Source: JBHELB01 sp041859045 (GTDB taxonomy: Bacteria; Hydrogenedentota; Hydrogenedentia; Hydrogenedentales; SLHB01). From it: a stretch of DNA of 53,790 nt. Where the stretch lies: contig JBHELB010000044.1 in the NCBI GenBank assembly GCA_041859045.1, forward strand, positions 1 through 53,790, written 5' to 3'. The position numbers and the translations under genes were made by a program. Shown piece by piece: positions 7,443 to 15,805 of the stretch. Positions within the stretch are counted from its first letter, which is position 1; every line of letters starts with the position of its first letter. The notes under the pieces are model-generated. The model did no database searches, was not told the DNA's origin, and saw nothing but the letters and a program-made list of their open reading frames with translations.

Positions 7443-8332
7443 ACCGTTTATGCCTCTGGGGATTTGTGTTAAAGGAATGTGTTGCCGAGACTGTCGGCAC
7501 GTTCATACTCGTGTTTTTCGGTGTGGGGACTGTTCACGCGGCTGTGCTGATGGGAGCCCAATCCGGCATTTGGCAGGTAGCGGTTGTGTGGGGCGTGGCA
7601 ATTTCCCTGGCGATCTATGCCGTGGGCGCAATTTCCGGAGCACACATCAACCCCGCGATGACGATCGCGTTTATGGCGTTTCGTGGATTTCCCGGGCGAA
7701 AAGTCCCCTGGTACATCGTCTCTCAGATCTTGGGCGCCTTTTTCGCGGCGGCACTCTATGCGCTATTTGGAGACGTGCTGCGCGCTTTTGAAGCGGCCGA
7801 GGGGATTGTGCGCGGCCATGCGGGCAGTGAGCTCTCGGCCATGGTCTACGGTGAATACTTCCCAAATCCCGCCGTAGTGAAGGCCCTTCCGTGGCTCGCA
7901 GGACGCGTTGGTGAAGCTCAGGCAATGGCGGCCGAGGGGAGCGGCACCGCGCCTCTCGCTTTTTTTGTGTTTGCGTTGACCGACAAACGAAATTCGAGCG
8001 CCCCTTCCAGCCCGCTGATTCCCGTGTTCATTGGCCTTTCCGTGGCAATGCTGATCTCGGTAATCGCCCCTCTCACACAAGCAGGGTTCAACCCCGCGCG
8101 CGATTTCGGGCCGCGTTTGTTCGCCTACTGGGCCGGTTGGGGCTCTGTTGCCATCCCAGGTCCCAACGGCGGTTTCTTTACCGTCTACATCCTTTCTCCG
8201 AGCATCGGCGCGCTTGCCGGGGCCGGAGTCTATCAATACGCAATTCGGCCGAATTTTGTGGCTGATGCCAAGGAAGAAGAGACCATTTGTAGCGAAACGC
8301 CGCAATCGTTTGCGGAAGAGGCTGGACAATGA
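7439..8332 (+). CDS. glpF: GlpF-type aquaglyceroporin (MIP family)
   Basis: A 297-residue MIP channel with six predicted membrane helices and two half-helix NPA boxes: HINPAM near residue 77 and FNPARDFGPR near residue 220. The Asp after the second box is the hallmark of glycerol-conducting GlpF-type channels rather than strict aquaporins, and the following LFAYWAGWGSVA is GlpF-like. It should sit in the inner membrane and pass glycerol or other small neutral solutes, possibly including metalloid hydroxides as known for some homologues. No glycerol kinase or glycerol-phosphate dehydrogenase is nearby; instead it is coupled at both ends (4-base ATGA overlaps) to a PadR regulator and a CobW-type GTPase. 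Confidence 0.92.
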   Translation: MNRLCLWGFVLKECVAETVGTFILVFFGVGTVHAAVLMGAQSGIWQVAVVWGVAISLAIYAVGAISGAHINPAMTIAFMAFRGFPGRKVPWYIVSQILGAFFAAALYALFGDVLRAFEAAEGIVRGHAGSELSAMVYGEYFPNPAVVKALPWLAGRVGEAQAMAAEGSGTAPLAFFVFALTDKRNSSAPSSPLIPVFIGLSVAMLISVIAPLTQAGFNPARDFGPRLFAYWAGWGSVAIPGPNGGFFTVYILSPSIGALAGAGVYQYAIRPNFVADAKEEETICSETPQSFAEEAGQ

Positions 8333-9420
8333 GATTGATATTGGTCGGCGGCTTTCTCGGATCGGGCAAGACGACTCTTCTATGGGAATCTGCCAGACAA
8401 CTTACCCGGCGCGGTCAGCGTGTGGGGCTTATCACGAACGACCAAGCGCCAAACCTCGTTGACACCGCCCTGCTTTCCCGCTCTGGAGCCAACGTCAAAG
8501 AGGTGGCCGGGAGTTGTTTTTGCTGCAATTTCGACGGATTCAAGGACGCTGTTCAATCTCTTGTCGATGCCGGCGCGAGTTGCATTCTCGCCGAACCCGT
8601 TGGGAGTTGCACCGATCTGTCTGCCACGATTCTGCAACCATTGAAGGCCCTCTTCCCCGGCTATTCTGTCGCCCCGCTGACGGTCCTGATCGATCCCTCA
8701 CGCATCTATGGCGTCTTGCAGACAAAGCAGTCTCTTCTTCACCCTGACGCCGCGTACATATTGAAGCTGCAATTGGAGGAAGCGGATCGCGTTGTGCTGA
8801 ACAAGATCGACTCTATATCCGAGGTGGAGCAGAACGCGCTGCTGACCTTTCTGGCGAATCGCTTTCCGAAAGCGAACGTTGCGGCCATATCCGCGCAGAC
8901 TGGTGCCGGCGTTGAGACATGGCTTGATGCCGTAAGCGGCGACGGACGGTCGGGAACCCATATCGTTGAGGTGGACTACGACCGCTATGCGCGCGGCGAA
9001 GCTGTCTTGGGTTGGCTTAATACGGTGCTTGAACTCCAGTGGACGGGGAATGTCGCCCCGCACTGGAAGGCGTTTCTGGAACGTTTGTTCGAGGCGTTGC
9101 GCGAGCGTTTGGCGTATTCTCGTAGCGAGATTGGCCACATCAAAATGCTTCTTGACTGCGGCTCGGTACGAATCGTCGCAAATTTGACTGGTCTGGATGG
9201 CGCCATTTCGCTGCGTGCCGACGGTGTTGCAGAGGAGCTGACGGCGACGCTTACGGTGAATGCCCGCGTGCAGACCTCTCCCGAGGCAATGGAATCACTG
9301 TTCCGGGAAGTGCTGTGCGAAGCGTCAGCCTCGCAGGTTTCTTCCGCGACGACAGCGTTCTATTGCCTTGAACCCGGACGTCCCCAACCTACCTACCGAT
9401 ACGACGAAGTAGTGGCGTAA
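8329..9420 (+). CDS. CobW/G3E-family GTPase (metal-handling)
   Basis: A 363-residue P-loop GTPase of the COG0523/CobW type. Walker A GGFLGSGKTT is at residues 7-16, the metal-site motif C-x-C-C (SCFCCNF) uses Cys63, Cys65 and Cys66, and the base-specificity motif is LNKID. G3E GTPases act as metallochaperones or insertases for cobalt, zinc or nickel sites. The C-terminal half (about residues 210-363) does not look like the standard CobW C-terminal domain and I cannot assign it. The start overlaps the channel stop (ATGA), so the gene is translationally coupled to it. The pairing suggests that solute uptake is linked to a metal-dependent enzyme. Confidence 0.88.
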   Translation: MRLILVGGFLGSGKTTLLWESARQLTRRGQRVGLITNDQAPNLVDTALLSRSGANVKEVAGSCFCCNFDGFKDAVQSLVDAGASCILAEPVGSCTDLSATILQPLKALFPGYSVAPLTVLIDPSRIYGVLQTKQSLLHPDAAYILKLQLEEADRVVLNKIDSISEVEQNALLTFLANRFPKANVAAISAQTGAGVETWLDAVSGDGRSGTHIVEVDYDRYARGEAVLGWLNTVLELQWTGNVAPHWKAFLERLFEALRERLAYSRSEIGHIKMLLDCGSVRIVANLTGLDGAISLRADGVAEELTATLTVNARVQTSPEAMESLFREVLCEASASQVSSATTAFYCLEPGRPQPTYRYDEVVA

Positions 9421-9430
9421 TTCAGGGACG

Positions 9431-10573
9431 CTACACTTTCCTGAACGCCTGCTCGAGATCGGCGATCAGGTCGTCGAGGTGCTCGATGCCGACGGAGACG
9501 CGGATCAAGTCCTCGGTGATGCCGATGGCGGTGCGGACTTCTTCGGGCATCGAGACGTGGGTCATGGTGCAGGGGTGTTCGATGAGTGATTCGACGCCCC
9601 CGAGCGACTCGGCAAGGGTGAAGAGCTGCACGCTAGACAGCAGACGGAATGCCTCCTCGCGCGCGCCTTTGACGCGGAACGAGAAGGTGCCGCCGTATCC
9701 CGACATTTGACGTCGGGCGAGGGCATGCTGGGGGTGGCTGGTCAGGCCGGGGTGGAGCACGGCGGAGACTTTCGGGTGTTTTTCTAGCCACTGGGCAATG
9801 CCGAGCGCGTTCTTGTTGTGTTCCTCCATGCGTATGCCCAGCGTCTTAATACCACGCAGCACGAGGAAGCAGTCCTGTGGCCCGGCGCAAGTTCCCATCG
9901 CGTTCTGGTGAAAGCCGATTTGCTCCGCCAAGGCCGCGTCATTCACGACAATCGCGCCGCCGACCACGTCGGAGTGGCCGTTGATGTATTTCGTGGTCGA
10001 ATGTACGACGAAGTCGATGCCGGACTCGAGCGGACGCTGGAAATAGGGCGACAGGAACGTGTTGTCGCAGACCGTCCACACGCCCGCTTTCTTGGCGACG
10101 CGGGCCACTTCGGCAAGATCGATGAGGTTCATCAGCGGGTTGGTGGGAGTCTCGATCCAAATCGCCCGGGTTTCCTTGCGGATCGCCTTGTCGAGCGCGG
10201 GGATATCGCGCAGATTGACGAACTCGATCTCGACGCCCTTCGTGGCCACCACGCTCATGAGCAGGCGGTAGGTGCCGCCGTAGAGGTCATCGTGCACGAT
10301 GATGTGGTCGCCCGGTACGAACAGGGCCAACAGCGTGGCTTCGGCGGCCATTCCGGTGGCGAAAGCGAACCCATGACTGCCACCCTCGAGCGCCGCAATA
10401 CAGTTTTCGAGCGCTTTGCGCGTGGGGTTGCCACTGCGCGAGTAGTCAAACGGCCCGGGCTCGTTCACGCCGCGGAAGGCAAAGGTCGAGGTCTGGTAAA
10501 TCGGCGTCATCACCGCGCCAAACGCGGGGTCGGGACCTTGGCCTGCGTGGATCGAGAGTGTCTTGAAGTGCAT
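9431..10573 (-). CDS. Cystathionine gamma-synthase/gamma-lyase family PLP enzyme
   Basis: A 380-residue member of the Cys/Met metabolism PLP family, the normal length. The PLP-binding lysine is K195 in HSTTKYINGH, with the family motifs YSRSGNPTR and ATGMAA upstream. Members include cystathionine gamma-synthase (MetB), gamma-lyase, beta-lyase and O-acetylhomoserine sulfhydrylase, which are hard to tell apart by eye. It follows cysK with 65 bases between them; that pairing favours gamma-lyase (reverse transsulfuration, cystathionine to cysteine) or MetB. A good ribosome binding site (AGGAGAG) precedes the ATG. Confidence 0.9.
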   Translation of the reverse strand: MHFKTLSIHAGQGPDPAFGAVMTPIYQTSTFAFRGVNEPGPFDYSRSGNPTRKALENCIAALEGGSHGFAFATGMAAEATLLALFVPGDHIIVHDDLYGGTYRLLMSVVATKGVEIEFVNLRDIPALDKAIRKETRAIWIETPTNPLMNLIDLAEVARVAKKAGVWTVCDNTFLSPYFQRPLESGIDFVVHSTTKYINGHSDVVGGAIVVNDAALAEQIGFHQNAMGTCAGPQDCFLVLRGIKTLGIRMEEHNKNALGIAQWLEKHPKVSAVLHPGLTSHPQHALARRQMSGYGGTFSFRVKGAREEAFRLLSSVQLFTLAESLGGVESLIEHPCTMTHVSMPEEVRTAIGITEDLIRVSVGIEHLDDLIADLEQAFRKV

Positions 10574-10638
10574 CGATTATTCTCTCCTGGAGAGACAATG
10601 CTCCCCTTGCGTTTCTGGGTCTAAACTTGCGCTCGCTC

Positions 10639-11568
10639 TTAGTCCGCCTGGAATAACGGCGTCGAGAGATAGCGCTCGCCCGAATCCGGAAGCACGACTA
10701 CGATCGTCTTGCCCGCGTACTCGTCGCGCGCAGCCAAACGCAGTGCCACCGCCGCCGCCGCGCCGCAACTGATTCCGCTCAGGATGCCCTCTTCTTTCGT
10801 CAGACGCCGCGCGACTTCAAAGGCCTCCTCGTTCGACACCTGTTCGATCTTGTCGACGAGACTCAGGTCGAGCACATCCGGCTTGAAGCCCGCGCCTATG
10901 CCTTGGATCTTGTGTGGTCCGGGCTGGCCGCCGGAAAGCACCGGTGACGCGCTGGGCTCGACGGCCACGCTCTCGATGGCCTTGCCTTTTTCCTGCTTGA
11001 TGTACCGGCTCACGCCCGTGATGGTCCCGCCCGTGCCCACGCCCGCGACGAGGACATCGATCGCGCCATCGGTATCGTTCCAGATTTCCGGCCCGGTGGT
11101 CTTGAAATGGATTTCCGGATTTGCCGGATTCTTGAACTGGTGAGGGATGAAATACTCGGGGTTTTCCGAGGCAATCCGCTCGGCCTCGCGAATTGCGCCA
11201 GGCATGCCCTGCGGCCCAGGCGTGAGCACTAACTCCGCCCCGAGCGCCTGCAACACCTGTCGGCGTTCGATGCTCATCGTCTCCGGCATGGTGAGGATGA
11301 GTTTGTAGCCGCGCGCCGCCGAAACAAACGCCAACGCGATGCCGGTGTTGCCTGAAGTCGGCTCGATGATCGTTCCACCGCGCTTGAGAATGCCCCGTTG
11401 CTCCGCGTCCCAGATCATTGCGGCGCCAATGCGGCATTTGACGGAGTAGGCCGGGTTGCGCCCTTCAATTTTGGCCAGTACCGTCGCTTTCAGGCCCTTG
11501 CCCAAGCGATCCAGCTTTACCAGCGGGGTGTTTCCGATGCTCTGACTGTTGTCGTCGAATACACGCAT
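10639..11568 (-). CDS. cysK: Cysteine synthase (O-acetylserine sulfhydrylase)
   Basis: A 309-residue fold-type II PLP enzyme. K44 in SVKCRIG binds PLP, EPTSGNTGIALA forms the substrate loop and GTGGTITG the phosphate cup. It makes cysteine from O-acetylserine and sulfide. The start has AAGGAG 7 bases upstream, and a strong promoter lies at 11641-11670. It is the first gene of a two-gene unit with the transsulfuration enzyme. Cystathionine beta-synthase shares this fold, but the sequence and the lack of a regulatory CBS domain favour CysK. Cysteine is also the last building block of bacillithiol, made by genes near 46-50 kb. Confidence 0.93.
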   Translation of the reverse strand: MRVFDDNSQSIGNTPLVKLDRLGKGLKATVLAKIEGRNPAYSVKCRIGAAMIWDAEQRGILKRGGTIIEPTSGNTGIALAFVSAARGYKLILTMPETMSIERRQVLQALGAELVLTPGPQGMPGAIREAERIASENPEYFIPHQFKNPANPEIHFKTTGPEIWNDTDGAIDVLVAGVGTGGTITGVSRYIKQEKGKAIESVAVEPSASPVLSGGQPGPHKIQGIGAGFKPDVLDLSLVDKIEQVSNEEAFEVARRLTKEEGILSGISCGAAAAVALRLAARDEYAGKTIVVVLPDSGERYLSTPLFQAD

Positions 11569-11640
11569 GGCCTTACTCCTTCATCGGTTACTGCGGTTCC
11601 TGCCCGGTAGGGTCTTGAGCCGCTCCAATTCTTGGCTTGT

Positions 11641-11670
11641 TATATACAGTAACCTAATCGACATTGTCAA
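11641..11670 (-). promoter_or_regulatory. Sigma-70 promoter of cysK
   Basis: On the minus strand: perfect TTGACA (11670-11665), an 18-base spacer, then TATATA (11646-11641), about 73 bases before the cysK start. No riboswitch or T-box structure is apparent in the short leader. Confidence 0.7.
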
Positions 11671-11729
11671 GTATTCCGAGGGGCTAAGATTTTTCTCCTC
11701 AACTTCACGGGAAATGGCACCTCAAAATG

Positions 11730-11773
11730 AAAAAACGAGTGGCGGAGATGCGGGAGAGCATGCTCCGCCACTC
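11730..11773 (-). terminator. Rho-independent terminator after pstS
   Basis: On the minus strand an 11-base perfect stem, GAGTGGCGGAG/CTCCGCCACTC (11763-11773 with 11737-11747), is followed by GTTTTTTCATTTT. It lies about 20 bases after the pstS stop. Confidence 0.85.
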
Positions 11774-11794
11774 TCGGCGTAGGGGGCTGGAACT

Positions 11795-12667
11795 TCACTT
11801 CAGTGCAACGTACCCCTGACTGGGAACGATCTTCTGCCCGTCGTCGCTGAGGCAGAAGTTGACGAATTTCTGCTGCTCCGTACCGGGCCTATCGTTCATG
11901 TACATGAACAGAGGACGGGCGATGGTGTACGCGCCGGAGCGGACGCTTTCGTCGCTCGGCTCGACGGCCGGTGCGGTTCCATTCGCCTTGATCTTGATCA
12001 GCTTCACGCGGTCCTTGGCTTTCACCGCGTAGCCGAGGCCAACATACCCGATGTCCCACTTGTCCGAGGCCACGGCCTCGATGATAGCAGAGGTGGCCGG
12101 CATCATCATGACGCTTGCGGCATAGTCCTCGTTCTGAAGGATGTGCTCCTGGAAGAACTGATAGGTGCCTGAGCTACTTTCCCGTGAGAGGACAACAAGT
12201 TTCTGGTCTGGTCCGCCCAATTCTTTCCAGTTCGAGATGGCGCCGGTGTAGATCTGCTTGAGTTGATCATGCGTGAGTTCATTCACGGGGTTTGCAGGGT
12301 TTACAACGAGCGCGATACCATCGCGCGCGACGGCGATTTCTTTCACATTGAGTCCGCTCTGTTTCGCTTGGGCCTTCTCCTCTTTCTTAATCGAACGCGA
12401 AGAAGTGGCGATGTCGGTGGTGCCGTTGAGCAAACCGGCAATCCCCACACCGGAGCCGCCGCCAGTGACCGCGACGCGTGCGCCGGGGTTCGCGGTCATA
12501 TAAGCCTCTGCCCACGCCGCCGCGAGATTCACCATCGTGTCAGAACCCTTCACTGAGACCGAAGCGCCACTTTTCTCCGCGGCGTTCACCGTCACGCAGG
12601 ACAGGAATGTCCATGCTACGGCAAGCAGTCCTCCCAGGAATCTGGGGCTGTTCATCATGTATTTCAT
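11795..12667 (-). CDS. pstS: PstS-like periplasmic phosphate-binding protein
   Basis: A 290-residue substrate-binding protein with an N-terminal signal peptide (about residues 1-29, ending VNAAEKS). The mature start VSVKGSDTMVNLAAAWAEAY and GGGSGVGIAGLLNGTTDIA carry the phosphate-binding serine/threonine motifs, and SRESSSGTYQFF is the second phosphate-contact segment. No pstC, pstA, pstB or phoU gene is adjacent; instead it follows a porin and two small ORFs in the same direction. Orphan PstS proteins may feed a distant Pst transporter or act as surface or sensing proteins. The start at 12667 has GGGAG about 10 bases upstream. A terminator follows. Confidence 0.88.
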   Translation of the reverse strand: MKYMMNSPRFLGGLLAVAWTFLSCVTVNAAEKSGASVSVKGSDTMVNLAAAWAEAYMTANPGARVAVTGGGSGVGIAGLLNGTTDIATSSRSIKKEEKAQAKQSGLNVKEIAVARDGIALVVNPANPVNELTHDQLKQIYTGAISNWKELGGPDQKLVVLSRESSSGTYQFFQEHILQNEDYAASVMMMPATSAIIEAVASDKWDIGYVGLGYAVKAKDRVKLIKIKANGTAPAVEPSDESVRSGAYTIARPLFMYMNDRPGTEQQKFVNFCLSDDGQKIVPSQGYVALK

Positions 12668-12742
12668 AGGTCTCACTCCCCTATGGCGCGTCGTGCGCCG
12701 TTGGTTGTGCGCTTCAAAACCGAACTCAACTACGGGGTCGTC

Positions 12743-12964
12743 TCAGGTCATCAAGCACATCATTTGCTCGCCCATGCTGCATGGGCCGCCGTGCCGGGCG
12801 CATGCAGCGCCGTCACATCCACCTCCAGCGAGTTTCCCGTTTGCACAGGGACGGCGGAGAACTCCACACATCCAGTTATGCTCCTCTTGGGCTGTTTCCT
12901 CGCTGAATGAGGGGCGCTCCAGGAAGTTCAGGTTCGGGTGAAGCTCTTCCGCCGTGTATTGCAT
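12743..12964 (-). CDS. Small cysteine-rich protein, unknown
   Basis: A 73-residue frame that starts three bases after the stop of the preceding small gene. I do not recognise it. The first 31 residues are acidic and cysteine-free; the rest carries six cysteines at residues 33, 40, 50, 55, 62 and 70, with glycine-rich spacing (LAGGGCDGAAC, ARHGGPC). There is no signal peptide. It could bind metal, form disulfides, or be a precursor peptide, but no modification or export genes are nearby. Its tight spacing inside a porin-pstS unit and ordinary codon choice support translation; an independent ribosome binding site is not evident, so it may be translated by coupling or not at all. Confidence 0.45.
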   Translation of the reverse strand: MQYTAEELHPNLNFLERPSFSEETAQEEHNWMCGVLRRPCANGKLAGGGCDGAACARHGGPCSMGEQMMCLMT

Positions 12965-12967
12965 GGG

Positions 12968-13159
12968 CTAGATGCCTTTGTGATCGTTGTTGACCTCGTT
13001 CGGGGGCAATGCGATCAGGTTCCAGAACGCGACGCCGGAAGTCAGCGTGGCCAGCAGGCGGCTGATCATCTGGGCCAGGCCGTCGAGTTCGATGATCGAC
13101 AGTGCGGCGGCCGGCGCATCCTGGGGTTTCGACAGATTCGAGAGGTGCTTCATCTTCAT
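12968..13159 (-). CDS. Small protein downstream of the porin, unknown
   Basis: A 63-residue protein with a very good ribosome binding site (AAGGAGAAAACGTC before the ATG at 13157-13159), which is the main reason to accept it. The N-terminus is basic (MKMKHLSNLSKPQ), a mildly hydrophobic helical stretch runs over about residues 20-50 (GLAQMISRLLATLTSGVAFW), and the tail is polar. It has no cysteines and no known motif. It lies 62 bases after the porin gene and three bases before the Cys-rich ORF, in the same direction, so all probably share a transcript. Confidence 0.6.
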   Translation of the reverse strand: MKMKHLSNLSKPQDAPAAALSIIELDGLAQMISRLLATLTSGVAFWNLIALPPNEVNNDHKGI

Positions 13160-13221
13160 GACGTTTTCTCCTTTGTTCCTGCTTCTATCGTGAGCCGGAG
13201 TAACATCCTCCGGCATGAGAC

Positions 13222-14610
13222 CTAGAACTTCACGTTAAGATCGAGTTGCAGCCTGCGGTAATCGCCGGGGATATTTTCTCGGCGGCCCCAGGTGGGCAGC
13301 AGCCGGATGTAGTTACTGCCGTTCAGCGTGTTCATGAAGTAGCTCAACTCCGCTTTCACGTTTTTGAAAAGTTGGTACTCCACGCCAATCTCGTGTCCGC
13401 GGGCGTCGGTGCCGCCGCCGCCAAAGTCGGAGTCGGCGAATGCGCCCACGATCGCGTCGCGTTCGACATCGCGGTAGTTGTAGCGAAGAGCGAACGACCC
13501 TGGCACGGCACACTTGCCCAGCGTCATGCCGACCATCCACCCCAAGTTTTCGTCGCCACGGGTGAAGTAGTCGTCATTTGCCGCAGTGTTGACAACAACA
13601 TCGCCGAACACGGTGGCCGGAAAGCGGCCAATTGGAAACTCAAACTCCGCATAGCCGTTGACGAGGTTATAGTCCTCGGCGTAAAGCCCCTGTCCGCCCA
13701 AGACCGCCAAGCCCAGCGAATTGCCGAAGTTGTCCGTGGCATCGAAGAGGAACGGATAGTTCTCGACGTTGTTGAAGTCGTAGTAGGCGACTGAGCCCTT
13801 GAGGTTCCAGAGTCCCTCCTCGTCGAAGTTGTAACGTCCGCCGATCTGAAGTCCGAGGAGATCGCTGTCGATGTCAAAGGAACGCTCTTCGAGCTGGAAC
13901 CAACCGACGGTTCCATAGACCTCCCAGGGTTTGATTTCCTTCGGATTTGGGTTCGTCGAATAGCGCACCATCAGTCCTTCCGGCGTCAGATCGCCGTCCC
14001 AGATCAACTCCGTCTTCGAGGGCGAGGTGAACGGATTGTCCATCTTTCCTCCCACTACTTTCAGGCCCGATACCTGGGCAGGGTGGTAGTCGAAATAGGC
14101 TTTGTCGATCCAGAGATCCTTCTTCGAAAATCCGCCTGTAAGCGTCTGATTGGTGGATATCGGATCGCCGCCCATGGTCGTGGCCAGTTGCATTCCCACC
14201 GTCCAGTCGGGAGTCGGCATCCATTCCGTCCCGACACGCAGGCGAATCCGGTGGCGATCGCGGTTGTTGATTTCGCGGAAGGGCTTGAGCGGATTGTTGC
14301 CGCTTACGTATAGGGTTTTCTGATCTTGGTCGATGTACTCATAGCGGTAGCGGAAATCGCCAGAGATCTTGATGTTGGACAGGCCATTTTTCTCATTCGT
14401 GGTCTTAGCGGCTTCGAGTTTATCGATACGCTTCATGCAGTCCGCGATGACTTGCTGCTCTTCCAGGATGATTTTTCGCAATCGCTCAACTTCCACGGAG
14501 CCGCCTTCGCTCTGCGTCGCGCCTTCCTCGGCCTGTACGCAGACGGACCAAAGTCCCGCGCAACTCAGCATCAGCGCCAGGAGTCCTCGTTTCCATGCTG
14601 TCTTTCCCAT
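13222..14610 (-). CDS. Outer-membrane porin with N-terminal coiled coil
   Basis: A 462-residue putative porin. After a signal peptide (about 30 residues, ending VCVQAEE) comes a short coiled coil (VERLRKIILEEQQVIADCMK) and then alternating amphipathic strands typical of a beta barrel (GDFRYRYEYID, HRIRLRVGTEW, YAEFEFPIG), closing with the aromatic C-terminus LDLNVKF expected for BAM-dependent insertion. The layout resembles Porin_5/OprP-like putative porins; substrate specificity cannot be read. pstS lies downstream, so phosphate is a possible solute. A start at 14652 with AAGAAGG upstream is also possible; 14610 gives the more normal signal peptide and has GAGG six bases upstream. Confidence 0.85.
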   Translation of the reverse strand: MGKTAWKRGLLALMLSCAGLWSVCVQAEEGATQSEGGSVEVERLRKIILEEQQVIADCMKRIDKLEAAKTTNEKNGLSNIKISGDFRYRYEYIDQDQKTLYVSGNNPLKPFREINNRDRHRIRLRVGTEWMPTPDWTVGMQLATTMGGDPISTNQTLTGGFSKKDLWIDKAYFDYHPAQVSGLKVVGGKMDNPFTSPSKTELIWDGDLTPEGLMVRYSTNPNPKEIKPWEVYGTVGWFQLEERSFDIDSDLLGLQIGGRYNFDEEGLWNLKGSVAYYDFNNVENYPFLFDATDNFGNSLGLAVLGGQGLYAEDYNLVNGYAEFEFPIGRFPATVFGDVVVNTAANDDYFTRGDENLGWMVGMTLGKCAVPGSFALRYNYRDVERDAIVGAFADSDFGGGGTDARGHEIGVEYQLFKNVKAELSYFMNTLNGSNYIRLLPTWGRRENIPGDYRRLQLDLNVKF

Positions 14611-14803
14611 CCTCTGCCTCACTCTCTGTGCCATGTGGCCTGTTTCTCCCATCGCCCACCTTCTTCCCACTGCGAGGGGGCGTTCCCGCGGTTCAGCGCA
14701 AGGGTAGCGGGGTTGCGTTAGAGGGCCGTGAGAATTCGGTTAGATTTTCGTTATGATTCGAAAAGTTCTCCGATGGTTCAGACGGATAAAGGAAGGATTC
14801 CCC

Positions 14804-15790
14804 GTGGAGCGCAAACCGGTGATTGGCATTACGATGGGCGACGTGAACGGCGTCGGCCCCGAGATTTTGGCGAAGGCGCTGACGCGCGCGTCGTTGTGGT
14901 CGCTGTGTCGTCCTGTCGTGATAGGTTCGGCCTCTGTGCTCGAAGACGCTCGCCGTTGGGTGGAATCCGCGCCGACCCCGGTCGAAATCGATGGCCCGGA
15001 AGAAGGACCCAATAGCACGATCGCAGTGGGCGTCATTGACGCAGGCCAGAGGGCCCCTCTGCCGATTCCTGGGACGCTCTCTGCAGTGGCCGGGCGCTGC
15101 GCGATGGAATGGCTGATTCACGCGGTGCACCTTGCGCAAGAGGGCCGTCTGGACGCGATTGTCACGTGTCCGATCAACAAGGAAGGCATTCACCTCGCAG
15201 GATACAAATTCCTCGGCCATACCGACGCGATTGCGGAGATGACCGGTAGTCCTGACTATCGAATGTGCCTTTTCAGCGACCGCATGCGGATCGTCCATGT
15301 CTCCGCGCACTGTCCGCTGTCTGAAGCGATTGCGATGGTGACGCAGGAGCGCGTGGAACGTTCGATCCGCGTCGCGCATCAGGCGCTTTCGCGTTTGGAG
15401 CTTCCGCGTCGGCGTATCGCGGTGGCCGGGCTCAACCCGCACGCGGGTGAAGCCGGTATCTTGGGCAAAGAAGAGGCAACGATTATTTCCCCCGTCGTTG
15501 AGCGCTGTGCGAGCGAGGGGATCGATTGTTCTGGACCCTATCCCCCGGACACCGTGTTCCGGCGGATGTGGGAAGGGGAATTCGATTTGGTGGTTGCGAT
15601 GTATCACGACCAGGGGCACATCGCGCTAAAGCTCGTGGCAATGGACGAAGGCGTGAATGTGACCCTGGGGATACCCATTGTACGCACATCGGTGGATCAT
15701 GGGACCGCCTATGACATCGCCGGACAGGGCATCGCCCGGGAGGCGAGCCTGGTGGAGGCTATCCGCTTGGCGGCGCGCTTGGCGGGGTAG
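14804..15790 (+). CDS. pdxA: 4-hydroxythreonine-4-phosphate dehydrogenase
   Basis: A 328-residue PdxA, matching the E. coli length (329). Motifs include ITMGDVNGVGPE at the N-terminus, LGHTDAIAEM, NPHAGEAGILGKEE, and the metal-site segments MYHDQGHIALK and TSVDHGTAYDIAG. The enzyme oxidises 4-phosphohydroxy-threonine in pyridoxal phosphate synthesis; relatives also act on phosphorylated sugar acids. The GTG at 14804 is chosen because GGAAGG lies seven bases upstream and the N-terminus then fits the family; an ATG at 14753 would add 17 unrelated residues without a ribosome binding site. Two PLP enzymes lie a few kilobases away. Confidence 0.93.
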   Translation: MERKPVIGITMGDVNGVGPEILAKALTRASLWSLCRPVVIGSASVLEDARRWVESAPTPVEIDGPEEGPNSTIAVGVIDAGQRAPLPIPGTLSAVAGRCAMEWLIHAVHLAQEGRLDAIVTCPINKEGIHLAGYKFLGHTDAIAEMTGSPDYRMCLFSDRMRIVHVSAHCPLSEAIAMVTQERVERSIRVAHQALSRLELPRRRIAVAGLNPHAGEAGILGKEEATIISPVVERCASEGIDCSGPYPPDTVFRRMWEGEFDLVVAMYHDQGHIALKLVAMDEGVNVTLGIPIVRTSVDHGTAYDIAGQGIAREASLVEAIRLAARLAG

Positions 15791-15805
15791 TTACTTAACA
15801 CGCCC

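Noticed and set aside
11569..11640. Riboswitch or T-box in the cysK leader
   Set aside because: The leader is only about 70 bases and shows no T-box specifier/antiterminator or SAM-riboswitch stem pattern.
14753..14803. ATG start for pdxA at 14753
   Set aside because: No ribosome binding site, and the extra residues do not fit the family; the GTG at 14804 has GGAAGG and gives the normal length.
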